A stretch of DNA of 64,000 nt from Bacillota bacterium (lineage in GTDB: Bacteria; Bacillota; Clostridia; Oscillospirales; Ruminococcaceae). The DNA lies in assembly GCA_023391875.1 (NCBI GenBank), contig JAEWAB010000004.1, forward strand, positions 620,001 through 684,000. The letters are read 5' to 3'. The notes beneath the pieces were generated by a model, which ran no database searches, was not told where the DNA came from, and was given only the letters and a program-made list of their open reading frames with translations. The position numbers were made by a program, and so were the translations under genes. How positions within the stretch are numbered: the stretch's first letter is position 1; each line of letters begins with the position of its first letter. Shown here in pieces: positions 52,785 through 60,724 of this stretch.

Positions 52785-52818
52785 CTGCGCTGCCCTTATT
52801 GGGCGGCGCAGTTTTTTA
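52785..52818 (+). terminator. Intrinsic terminator after the KdpE-like gene
   Basis: An 11-bp GC-rich stem (52785-52795 with 52801-52811, one G-T pair) with loop TTATT is followed by TTTTTT. The remaining bases up to about 52970 hold no gene. Confidence 0.9.
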
Positions 52819-52971
52819 TCAGCATTTTTTTAAGTTTATGTACGCACTCTGTCTTCACTGCCCGAGCTAAAGGTAGCTATACGGCATAGAATTGTCAAAG
52901 CAGCTTCTGCATTCACCCCATAGATAATCTGTACAAAAAATATAAATAAAAGTTAAATTTTTCTATAACTA

Positions 52972-53000
52972 TTGATTCTAAGCTTGAATTGGTATATATT
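52972..53000 (+). promoter_or_regulatory. Promoter of the solute-binding protein gene
   Basis: TTGATT (52972-52977) and TATATT (52995-53000) have a 17-base spacer, giving a start near 53007. This excludes the ATG-like start at 52989 as a translation start from this transcript. Confidence 0.6.
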
Positions 53001-53102
53001 GATATAAGAGGTTGGTTTAACGTTCAACTAGTGATATCCAAGTATTGCAGTGTGAATCACTGTACTCCTTGCCTTAAATTAACGAGAAAGAGGGGTAGTT
53101 CT

Positions 53103-54599
53103 ACGAAAAAGAAGCATATTTTTATGATTTCAGGGCTTGCGCTCGCCGTTTGCATCCTGGCTGCGCTTATTATCATCAGTCAGGCCTTAAAGCAGGCTGG
53201 GGATACGTCGGGCATTATGACAGCGGCTCCTGCCACGTCAGAGTCATCCGATGCCACGGTATCGGCAGAACAGGATACGTCGGCAGACGCAATCACCATA
53301 AGGCTTGGCGTCTGGCCGGATCCCTCACGAACCGACGCAATCAAGCTTCATGAAGGTTACGTCGCCAAACTGAAGGAATTACACCCAAACATAACCGTTC
53401 TGCCTGCTCCATACACGTTTTCTGATATGGGTAGCTTCAAGGCTTCGGTTCAGTCTGAAACCCTGCCGACCGTTTTTCAGTTTATGTTGGGAAGCCCCGA
53501 TAGCACGATTCCGTTTAACTATGTAGCGGATATCACCGATGAGATTGCCGCGCGCGGCTGGGACAAGGCCATGAATCCGGGCATTAAGGATATACTCACT
53601 AAAGACGGCAGAATCTATGGTATCCCCTTGGATGGATACGCTCTCGGCCTGATGATGAATCTCGACCTGTTCAAGCAGGCGGGCTTAATTGATGCAGACG
53701 GGCGCCCGCTTTACCCGAAAACCATCGATGAGTTTGTGGAGTATGCTCAAAAAATCAAAAAGGAAACCGGAAAAGCCGGTTTCTGTTTCCCTGCAAAGGA
53801 TATGGCTGGCAGCTGGCATTTTGCGCAAATCGCGTGGAATTTTGGCGCGACCCTCTGCAGCCAAAACAGCGACGGCACGTTCACGGCAAATCTTGATTCG
53901 GCGCAGGCAATAGAGGCCATGAGCTTTATCAAAGACCTTAAGTGGAAATATGACGTCCTTACCGACACTCCCGCGAGCGATGACTGGAACACCGGTTTTA
54001 CCGCTTTGGGCAAGGGGGACGCCGCCATGTATATTGCGGCAAACGATGCTGTGAATCAACCCACTCAGGTCAATGGCCTATCTTTCGATAAGCTGGCTCT
54101 GTGCGCCTTTCCCGCAGGGCCCAAGGGTGATGCGTACTGTCTCACCGGCGGTAATACGTATGCCTTTGCCAAGAATGCGACACCCGATGAAATCAGCGCG
54201 TGTCTGGATTACCTTGAAATTATGGGTAGGGCGCCTGTCGCAACGGATGACGTGATTGCAGGCCTAAAAGCAGACGCTCAGGACAAGAAAGCAAACGGAA
54301 TACCCGTTCTGCCCCGTTTCCCATTATGGGTTAACAAGGATTATCTCGATGCCGAAAACACAGTCATCCGCGAAAACGCGAATGTAGATGCCGGGATGTT
54401 CCAGCCTTATTTTGATGCCGTGATGGGGTCTGCGCATAAACTTCGCATGGAAGAGCCCGGTTCGCTAAGCAGCTTGTATTTGGAGCTGGTACCTGTCTTG
54501 CAGGCGGTGGTGACCGACAAGAACGCTGATGTGGAAGCGCTGATGAAAAAGGCCGATTCCAATTTACAGCAGATTCTTGATGAGCACTACCCCAAATAA
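53103..54599 (+). CDS. Family 1 extracellular solute-binding protein, membrane-anchored, probable ACG start
   Basis: The frame encodes a sugar-type ABC solute-binding protein (SBP_bac_1) with a single N-terminal hydrophobic segment (ISGLALAVCILAALIII) and a Thr/Ser linker. There is no convincing lipobox, so it may be anchored by the helix. AGAGGGG at 53089-53095 is ideally spaced for codon 53103, which is ACG, giving a Lys-rich start before the helix. The first ATG downstream (53124) removes the basic residues. No permease or ATPase genes flank it, so it may be a sensor or use a shared transporter. Confidence 0.78.
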   Translation, partial: TKKKHIFMISGLALAVCILAALIIISQALKQAGDTSGIMTAAPATSESSDATVSAEQDTSADAITIRLGVWPDPSRTDAIKLHEGYVAKLKELHPNITVLPAPYTFSDMGSFKASVQSETLPTVFQFMLGSPDSTIPFNYVADITDEIAARGWDKAMNPGIKDILTKDGRIYGIPLDGYALGLMMNLDLFKQAGLIDADGRPLYPKTIDEFVEYAQKIKKETGKAGFCFPAKDMAGSWHFAQIAWNFGATLCSQNSDGTFTANLDSAQAIEAMSFIKDLKWKYDVLTDTPASDDWNTGFTALGKGDAAMYIAANDAVNQPTQVNGLSFDKLALCAFPAGPKGDAYCLTGGNTYAFAKNATPDEISACLDYLEIMGRAPVATDDVIAGLKADAQDKKANGIPVLPRFPLWVNKDYLDAENTVIRENANVDAGMFQPYFDAVMGSAHKLRMEEPGSLSSLYLELVPVLQAVVTDKNADVEALMKKADSNLQQILDEHYPK

Positions 54600-54626
54600 C
54601 GTATACTGTATGGTGCTTGTTTTCAC

Positions 54627-54667
54627 AAAACAGACTTTTCTTCTATAGGAAAGTCTGTTTTTCTTTT
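54627..54667 (+). terminator. Intrinsic terminator of the solute-binding protein gene
   Basis: An 11-bp stem (54627-54637 with 54651-54661) is followed by a T-rich tract. The remaining 190 bases before cooS hold an isolated TATAAT (54737-54742) without a good -35. Confidence 0.8.
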
Positions 54668-54854
54668 GATTTGATATTTATGATAGGTAAGCACTAATGC
54701 ACCATTCCATATCATAATAGTTGCAAATCATTTTACTATAATTAATATTAAATATTCTCTCAATATTCTTCTGCTACATCCCCATAAAAAGCTGTCATGG
54801 CCATAATAGCCGTTCATTTTCAGGTAACACTAGCCTTGAAAAGGAGGCTTTTAA

Positions 54855-56768
54855 ATGGCAGAAACAATACTAGAAAAAACACAGGGGCGTCTGAGCTACC
54901 ACGACTCGGTGGAAGAGATGATGAAAATCATCCGTGAGGACGGCCTTTCCAACGCGTTTGACCGGTATGCGCAGCAGGAAAAGATAAGATGTAAATTCTG
55001 CTTGGAGGGGCTGAGCTGCCAATTATGCTCAGACGGCCCCTGCCGCATCAGCGAAAAGGGCGGGCAGGAGAAAGGCGTTTGCGGCATAGGGCCGGACGCC
55101 ATGGCGATGAGAACCCTGCTGCTTCATAACATCATGGGGGCGGGTACCTACAGCCATCACGCCTATGAGGCGTTTCGTACGCTAAAAGAGACGGGCGAGG
55201 GCAAAACCTGCTTTGGGATAGCAGACCCGCAAAAGCTTAAGTGGATGTGCGAAAAGGTTGGCATCAGCACCGCGCAGGACGATAACCAGAAGGCCATCCA
55301 GCTTGCGGACCTGCTCAATGCCGAAATGTCCAAAGGGAGCAACGAGCCCAGTGTGATGGTCGAGGCATTTGCGCCGCAAAAGCGCAAGCAGGTGTGGAAG
55401 GACCTAAATATCTACCCCTCCGGCGTCATCCATGAGGAGCAAAACTGCGTGGCAAGCTGCCTAACAAACGTTGACGGCGACTATGTTTCTCTGGCCAAAA
55501 AGGCGCTGCGGCTGGGGCTTGCCACCATCTATACGGCGCAAATCGGTCTTGAGATGGTGCAGGACATCCTGTACGGAACCCCGACGCCGCATGAAGTGAA
55601 TACCGACCTAGGGATCATGGACGGCGATTATATCAATATCGTGTTCAACGGCCACCAGCCGTGGGTCGGCGTGGCAACCCTGCAAAAGGCAAAAACACAG
55701 GAGGTACAGCAGCGCGCGAAGGATGCCGGAGCCAAGGGCATTCGAATCGTCGGCTCGATAGAAACCGGGCAGGAGCTTTTGCAGCGTTTCCCCGTAGACG
55801 ACGTTTTTGTCGGGCTGATGGGCGATTGGCTCACCATAGAGCCGCTGCTCGCAACCGCGACGGTGGATGTGCTGGCGATGGAAGAAAACTGTTCGCCCCC
55901 GGCAATCGATCAATATGCCGAGAAATATCAGGCAACCTTGGTTAGCATTAGCACCATCATCGGGGTACCCGGCGTTCAGGAGCTGATGCCCTATCATCCG
56001 CAAGACGCCGACAAGATGGCGGACCGCTTAATCGAGCTTGGCATCGAGAACTTTAAAAAGCGGCACGGCAAAGTGAAAGCCCATGTTCCGCAAAAAAGTC
56101 AGAAGGCCGTTGCGGGCTTTTCCACCGAGGCGGTGCTCGGGGCGCTGGGGAATAAGCTCGACCCGCTGGTGGACGTCATCAAGGCCGGAAAGATAAAAGG
56201 CGTCGTGGCGCTTGCCAGCTGCTCCACCCTAAGAAACGGCCCACAGGACTGGAACACGATCAATCTTGTCAAAGAGCTTATTAAAAAAGATATCCTTGTG
56301 GTAAGCTGCGGGTGCGGCAACCACGCGCTCGAGGTGGCAGGCCTGTGCGACAGCTGTGCGGCGGAGCAGGCTGGCGCAGGGTTAAAGGAGATTTGCGGGC
56401 TCTTAAAAATCCCGCCGGTACTCAGCTTCGGTACCTGCACCGATACCGGCAGGGTGTCTATGCTCGTCTCGGCGCTTGCCGATTTCCTTAACGTGGATGT
56501 GCCGCAGCTGCCCATCGCCGTAACCGCCCCCGAATGGATGGAACAAAAGGCGACCATCGACGGTGTTTTCGCCGTGGCTTACGGTGCGTATACCCACCTG
56601 TCGCCCACGCCGTTTATCACGGGCGCACCGCAACTGGTTCAGCTGCTCACCAAGGACGTTGAGACCCTGACCGGCGGCAAGGTCGCTTTGGGGGACGACC
56701 CCGTGCAGGTGGCAAACGATATAGAGGAGCACATTTTACAGAAGAGAAAAGGCTTGGGATTAAGCTAG
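54855..56768 (+). CDS. cooS: Anaerobic carbon monoxide dehydrogenase catalytic subunit CooS
   Basis: CooS interconverts CO and CO2 on a Ni-4Fe-5S C-cluster. The N-terminal cysteines of clusters D and B are C46, C49, C55, C58, C63 and C76. Later conserved cysteines appear in CSTLRNGPQDW, SCGCGNHALE, LCDSCAAEQAG and SFGTCTDTGR. The 637-residue length is typical of the homodimer. AAAGGAGG precedes the ATG. No cooF, cooC, acsB or hydrogenase genes are adjacent, so its electron partner must be encoded elsewhere. Confidence 0.96.
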   Translation: MAETILEKTQGRLSYHDSVEEMMKIIREDGLSNAFDRYAQQEKIRCKFCLEGLSCQLCSDGPCRISEKGGQEKGVCGIGPDAMAMRTLLLHNIMGAGTYSHHAYEAFRTLKETGEGKTCFGIADPQKLKWMCEKVGISTAQDDNQKAIQLADLLNAEMSKGSNEPSVMVEAFAPQKRKQVWKDLNIYPSGVIHEEQNCVASCLTNVDGDYVSLAKKALRLGLATIYTAQIGLEMVQDILYGTPTPHEVNTDLGIMDGDYINIVFNGHQPWVGVATLQKAKTQEVQQRAKDAGAKGIRIVGSIETGQELLQRFPVDDVFVGLMGDWLTIEPLLATATVDVLAMEENCSPPAIDQYAEKYQATLVSISTIIGVPGVQELMPYHPQDADKMADRLIELGIENFKKRHGKVKAHVPQKSQKAVAGFSTEAVLGALGNKLDPLVDVIKAGKIKGVVALASCSTLRNGPQDWNTINLVKELIKKDILVVSCGCGNHALEVAGLCDSCAAEQAGAGLKEICGLLKIPPVLSFGTCTDTGRVSMLVSALADFLNVDVPQLPIAVTAPEWMEQKATIDGVFAVAYGAYTHLSPTPFITGAPQLVQLLTKDVETLTGGKVALGDDPVQVANDIEEHILQKRKGLGLS

Positions 56769-56782
56769 CAAGATAAAGGTGG

Positions 56783-56840
56783 GAGAGCATAGGCAACATG
56801 AAGGCGGATAGTTTTCCACCACCATTCTACCTATGCTCTC
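56783..56840 (+). terminator. Long-loop hairpin downstream of cooS
   Basis: An 11-bp perfect stem (56783-56793 with 56830-56840) encloses a 36-base loop. No T-run follows, so termination efficiency is doubtful; it may instead protect the 3' end. Confidence 0.4.
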
Positions 56841-56988
56841 ACAATTCATACCGCTGTACACAATTATTTCATTTTTTGCATATTGCAAAGGAGCACTGTA
56901 AACATTATAATAAAGCTAGGCCGTATATACTTTTACGGTATAGTTAGACAAGCCATTGGTATTGCTTGCAAGAAAGGAAATCAAAATC

Positions 56989-57189
56989 ATGACGATTACA
57001 AAAGATACACTTATCGGTGAAGTTTTAGAGGCCAACCCCGAGACCGCTCAGTTCTTCCTCGGTATGGGGATGCACTGCCTGGGCTGCCCCTCGTCCAGAG
57101 GCGAATCCATCGAGCAGGCCTGCGAGGTTCACGGCGTGGATTGCGAAGACCTCGTAGACACCCTCAACGACTTTATTGCAAACAACTAA
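56989..57189 (+). CDS. DUF1858 (hybrid-cluster-associated) small redox protein
   Basis: A 66-residue protein with the DUF1858 pattern TLIGEVLEANPETAQFFLGMGMHCLGCP. The CLGC pair can form a disulfide. The family is named for association with hybrid-cluster proteins and may transfer electrons or handle redox stress; no precise role is known. ATG 56989 is preferred with AGAAAGGA upstream. It is monocistronic, between cooS and a hairpin. A link with CooS is suggested only by proximity. Confidence 0.85.
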   Translation: MTITKDTLIGEVLEANPETAQFFLGMGMHCLGCPSSRGESIEQACEVHGVDCEDLVDTLNDFIANN

Positions 57190-57230
57190 ACCATCCCACC
57201 TGTATTAAACCCTATAATTTCATGATGTTT

Positions 57231-57275
57231 AGCTTACCGTCCGAGGCATTTTTGCATCGGGCGGCTTAGCTTTGC
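57231..57275 (+). terminator. Hairpin after the DUF1858 gene
   Basis: Bases 57237-57248 pair with 57254-57265 with one wobble and one mismatch, and flanking AGCTTA/TTAGCT may extend the stem. The T-run after it is short. Confidence 0.55.
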
Positions 57276-57355
57276 ATAAAAGTGCCATTATTCTGTGATC
57301 AGGCGTCTTAGCATACATCATCTATTTCCATTATAGAAAGGCTTATTTTTTAACT

Positions 57356-58624
57356 ATGGACGGTTCGTTTACTAAGATCAAGTCCAGAATTGTGGATGTA
57401 TTGGGCATTGCGGTGCTCTCCGCAAATTTTTTCAGGTTTGCTTTGGTACATACCTGTTTTTTGATTTTCACCAACCTTCACGGTGTTTTTATTAACACGC
57501 TTTTATACCGTGTAACAGGCGAGAATACGATTATTCTCAAATACAACCTCATCTTTTACCTCGCCTTTTCGGTATCTATGCCGCTGGCGGCGGTACTCAT
57601 GCGCAAAACCTCACCGCGCATCTCATCCCGCGTGGGTATCCTGTTATATATTGGCATGTATCTGACCTTCTTTGGCCTGATGTTCACCAATACCCTCGCA
57701 GTAGGCATGCCGACGATCGCTATCCTTTCGGCGTTTGCTTCGAGCGCGTACTGGATTGCCTATAATGTAATGCTGATAGAGTTTACGCATGTGAACGAAC
57801 GCGATGTAGCCATCTCGTTCATGGGCATGAGCGGCGGTACGGTATCGCTGATTATGCCCGCTCTCTCGGGCTTTGTCATCTCTCAGTTCAGCGGGATGAT
57901 GGGCTACTACGTGATGTTCGGCGTGTCGATGCTTATTGCCATCATCACCATGCTGCTCAGCACGCTGAAGATACCGCCGATTCCCTCCAAAACGAACCAC
58001 ATTTATTTTCAGTTTGCCTTGACGAACCTCGCTAAAACCAGGATATGGCGGTCGTGTATGTTCTGCGAGTTTTTAAAGGGCATACGCGAGGGCACCTTTG
58101 CCTTCTTTTTAAACCTGCTGCTGTTTGACCTTGTGCAGAATGAGGCGCTCATCGGTTTCAATACGCTGCTGGTCGGTGTGCTGGCGATACTGGCCAACTG
58201 GACCATCAGCCGTTTTATGCGGCCGGAGCACCGCGTAAAGTGGATGCTTACCGCCACGACCGTGCTGTTTGTCGCGAGCGGGTTATTGTTTTTAAAACTC
58301 AACGCCGCAACGATTATTATCATGAGTATTGCCAATTCTTATTTTAATGTTATCCTGCTCAACCCCACCACGCCGGTGCTGTTTTCGCTTTTTAACCGCA
58401 CCGAGGAGGGGAAGAAGGCGAAATATGAGTTTCTGGCGATGAAGGACAGCTCTCTGGGGATTGGCCGCTGCCTTGGGGTAATTATGGTGCTGCTGTTCCC
58501 CCAAACACATATGGGCTACCTCGTTGCCATGGGTGTGCTCACCGTCACCCAATACCTCACGGTGCTTGTCACCAAACACTCGATGAATCTGCTGGAGAAG
58601 CTCCCGCAGCCGGAAGCGCAGTAG
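57356..58624 (+). CDS. MFS-type membrane transporter
   Basis: A 422-residue protein with about twelve hydrophobic segments, including GYYVMFGVSMLIAIITMLLS before a central cytoplasmic loop. Short basic loops such as MRKTSPRISSR resemble the major facilitator pattern. There is no substrate-specific motif I can name. AGAAAGG precedes the start. It ends 44 bases before trmK and may share its transcript. Confidence 0.8.
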   Translation: MDGSFTKIKSRIVDVLGIAVLSANFFRFALVHTCFLIFTNLHGVFINTLLYRVTGENTIILKYNLIFYLAFSVSMPLAAVLMRKTSPRISSRVGILLYIGMYLTFFGLMFTNTLAVGMPTIAILSAFASSAYWIAYNVMLIEFTHVNERDVAISFMGMSGGTVSLIMPALSGFVISQFSGMMGYYVMFGVSMLIAIITMLLSTLKIPPIPSKTNHIYFQFALTNLAKTRIWRSCMFCEFLKGIREGTFAFFLNLLLFDLVQNEALIGFNTLLVGVLAILANWTISRFMRPEHRVKWMLTATTVLFVASGLLFLKLNAATIIIMSIANSYFNVILLNPTTPVLFSLFNRTEEGKKAKYEFLAMKDSSLGIGRCLGVIMVLLFPQTHMGYLVAMGVLTVTQYLTVLVTKHSMNLLEKLPQPEAQ

Positions 58625-58668
58625 TATGCGGCACAAACCAATTCTGATTAAGCGCAGGTGATTGTTCA

Positions 58669-59391
58669 GTGGTTCCTGCTTTGGATAAACGACTGTCCGC
58701 CGTTGCGGGCATGGTGCGGGACGGTGCTATCGTGGCGGATATCGGCACCGACCATGCGTACCTCGCCGCGCACCTGATAAACAGCGGCATCAGCCCCCAT
58801 GTTTATGCCTGCGACATCAACAGCGCCCCCCTTGCGCGCGCGCAGGAGACGGTAACGCGCTGCGGCCTGCAGGATAAGATCAGCCTAAGGCTTTCAAACG
58901 GTTTACAGGCGCTGCCGGAAGGCTGCGCGCAGGATATCGTCATCGCCGGTATGGGCGGCGAGCTGGTTGCGGATATTATCGCCGGCGCAGGCTGGCTTAA
59001 AAACCCGCAGGTTCACCTGATTCTTCAGCCGATGACCCGCCCGGAGCATCTGCGGCACTGGCTTTTTACCAATGGATATGATATCCTAAAGGAGCAGGGT
59101 GTGCATATCGGGCGGCACTACTATACCGTGATGCTTGCCTGCTACACCGGTGCGCGCGCCGAGCCGGACGATCTTCTAATGAGCGTCGGGCGGCTGACAG
59201 AGAATACCGACAAGGATTCCATCGACTATCTTAAGCACTATATTCAGGTACTATGCCGTATTCTATCGGGGCTGGAGCAGGGCAAGACGGATGAAAATCA
59301 ACTGTCTATCGAGCGTTATAAGGCGCTGGTTAACGATATTCAGGCGGCTTTAAATGCTGAGCGGACAGTGCCTGAACAGAATAGGACTTAA
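58669..59391 (+). CDS. trmK: tRNA (adenine(22)-N1)-methyltransferase TrmK
   Basis: TrmK methylates A22 in the D-loop of Ser and Tyr tRNAs. The Rossmann SAM site reads VADIGTDHAYLAAHL, and DIVIAGMGGELVADII is the family catalytic motif. A helical C-terminal coiled region completes 240 residues. The start is GTG 58669 with only a weak ribosome-binding site. The gene is followed by the Nif3-like gene, the standard Firmicutes pair. Confidence 0.94.
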   Translation: MVPALDKRLSAVAGMVRDGAIVADIGTDHAYLAAHLINSGISPHVYACDINSAPLARAQETVTRCGLQDKISLRLSNGLQALPEGCAQDIVIAGMGGELVADIIAGAGWLKNPQVHLILQPMTRPEHLRHWLFTNGYDILKEQGVHIGRHYYTVMLACYTGARAEPDDLLMSVGRLTENTDKDSIDYLKHYIQVLCRILSGLEQGKTDENQLSIERYKALVNDIQAALNAERTVPEQNRT

Positions 59392-59456
59392 GGTTTAGCC
59401 TTTTGAAGATTCGGTTTTATGTTTGATGTTATAAAACCAGAAAGGCAAGGATTTTT

Positions 59457-60551
59457 ATGGCAACGGTTGGAGAGATTTACGGATATATCGACCGCATAGC
59501 GCCGTTTAAACAGCAGGAAAAATGGGATAACTCCGGCCTTTTGGCGGGCGACAAGGAGCAGCCGGTATCCAAAGCGATGCTGGCACTCGATATTACAAGC
59601 GAGGTTGTAAACGAGGCCATCATCTCGGGGGTACGGCTTATCATCAGCCACCACCCCGTCATCTTTAACCCCGTTAAATCGATTACCGCGCAGAACGAGC
59701 CGGTGGTGTATAAGCTCATTAAGCACGGCATCTCGGCCATCTGCACGCATACCAGCCTTGATATTGCAAACGGCGGCGTCAACGATATTTTGGTGCGCGC
59801 GCTGGGGCTTAAAAATGTCAAGGGCCTTAAAAACGCCGGGGGCGACGAGTACTACAAGGTAGTCGTTTTTGTACCCAAGCATAACGCCGACGAGGTAAAG
59901 AACGCAATGTCCGCCGCAGGCGCGGGGGCCTTGGGCAACTACACCGAGTGCGCCTTCGAGGTCGCGGGCAAGGGCACCTTTAAGCCCAACGAGCAGGCGC
60001 GCCCCTTTATGGGTAAATCGGGTATCCTCAAAGAGGTCAAGGAGTGCCGCATTGAGATGATCTGCCCCAAAAGCCGCCTTTCCTCGGTTATCGCCACCAT
60101 GAAGCGGGTGCATCCCTACGAGGAGCCCGCGTATGATATCTTCGTAAACCATGCCCTTAAAGACAGCGTCTCGATCGGCCGGGTGGGCGAGCTGGAAACC
60201 CCCATGACGGCCACCGAGTTTGCGGCCTACGTCAAGGAAAAGCTCAAGGCCAAGAGCATCCGCTACACGCGCGGCAGCGCCGTGGTGCATACGGTCGCCG
60301 TGTGCGGCGGGTCGGGCGGGGAATACCTGCAAAATGCCGTTTCGTCGGGCGCCGAAGCCTATGTAACCGGCGATGTGAAGCACAATGTGTTCATCGACGC
60401 GAAGAATTTGGACTATACCCTCATCGACGCGGGGCATTACGCCACAGAGATGCTTGCGGTATCCGCCCTGAAGAACCGGCTGCAAAACCAGTTCTCGGAT
60501 GTGGAATTCATCTTGGGCAAGGCGTCGCTTGAAACGGTGAATTATCTGTAG
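59457..60551 (+). CDS. Nif3-like dinuclear metal-centre protein (YqfO)
   Basis: The 364-residue protein has the dimetal motifs HHPVIF, HTSLDIANGG and DAGHYATE, with an inserted PII/CutA-like domain in the middle as in YqfO. Members form a hexameric ring with a two-metal site. A GTP cyclohydrolase I type 2 label is used in some databases without proof. AAGGCAAGGA precedes the ATG. It pairs with trmK. Confidence 0.92.
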   Translation: MATVGEIYGYIDRIAPFKQQEKWDNSGLLAGDKEQPVSKAMLALDITSEVVNEAIISGVRLIISHHPVIFNPVKSITAQNEPVVYKLIKHGISAICTHTSLDIANGGVNDILVRALGLKNVKGLKNAGGDEYYKVVVFVPKHNADEVKNAMSAAGAGALGNYTECAFEVAGKGTFKPNEQARPFMGKSGILKEVKECRIEMICPKSRLSSVIATMKRVHPYEEPAYDIFVNHALKDSVSIGRVGELETPMTATEFAAYVKEKLKAKSIRYTRGSAVVHTVAVCGGSGGEYLQNAVSSGAEAYVTGDVKHNVFIDAKNLDYTLIDAGHYATEMLAVSALKNRLQNQFSDVEFILGKASLETVNYL

Positions 60552-60592
60552 CAGGCTGCCCTATACAGGCGGCGTGCGGGAATGAAATATTG

Positions 60593-60651
60593 ATTGAAAG
60601 AATCTTTCAATGGCGAAAAGTATCTTAGAAACAGAAAGCCAAGATACTTTT
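60593..60651 (+). terminator. Two hairpins after the Nif3-like gene
   Basis: The first hairpin has an 8-bp stem (60593-60600 with 60604-60611). The second has an 11-bp stem (60616-60626 with 60641-60651) whose right arm ends in a T-run, giving a terminator-like signal ahead of the rqcH leader. Confidence 0.6.
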
Positions 60652-60657
60652 TACAGC

Positions 60658-60715
60658 GGTTTTATGTCCTTTCAAGAGCTTGTGTTCTGAGCATAAAACC
60701 CCAAAGAAAGGACAT
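60658..60715 (+). promoter_or_regulatory. Mutually exclusive hairpins in the rqcH leader
   Basis: Bases 60658-60666 can pair with 60692-60700 over 9 bp. Bases 60664-60673 can pair with 60706-60715 over 10 bp. The left arms share 60664-60666, so both cannot form fully at once. The second stem buries the AAAGGA ribosome-binding site (60707-60712), so a translational switch is possible. Confidence 0.4.
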
Positions 60716-60724
60716 GTAGTTTTT

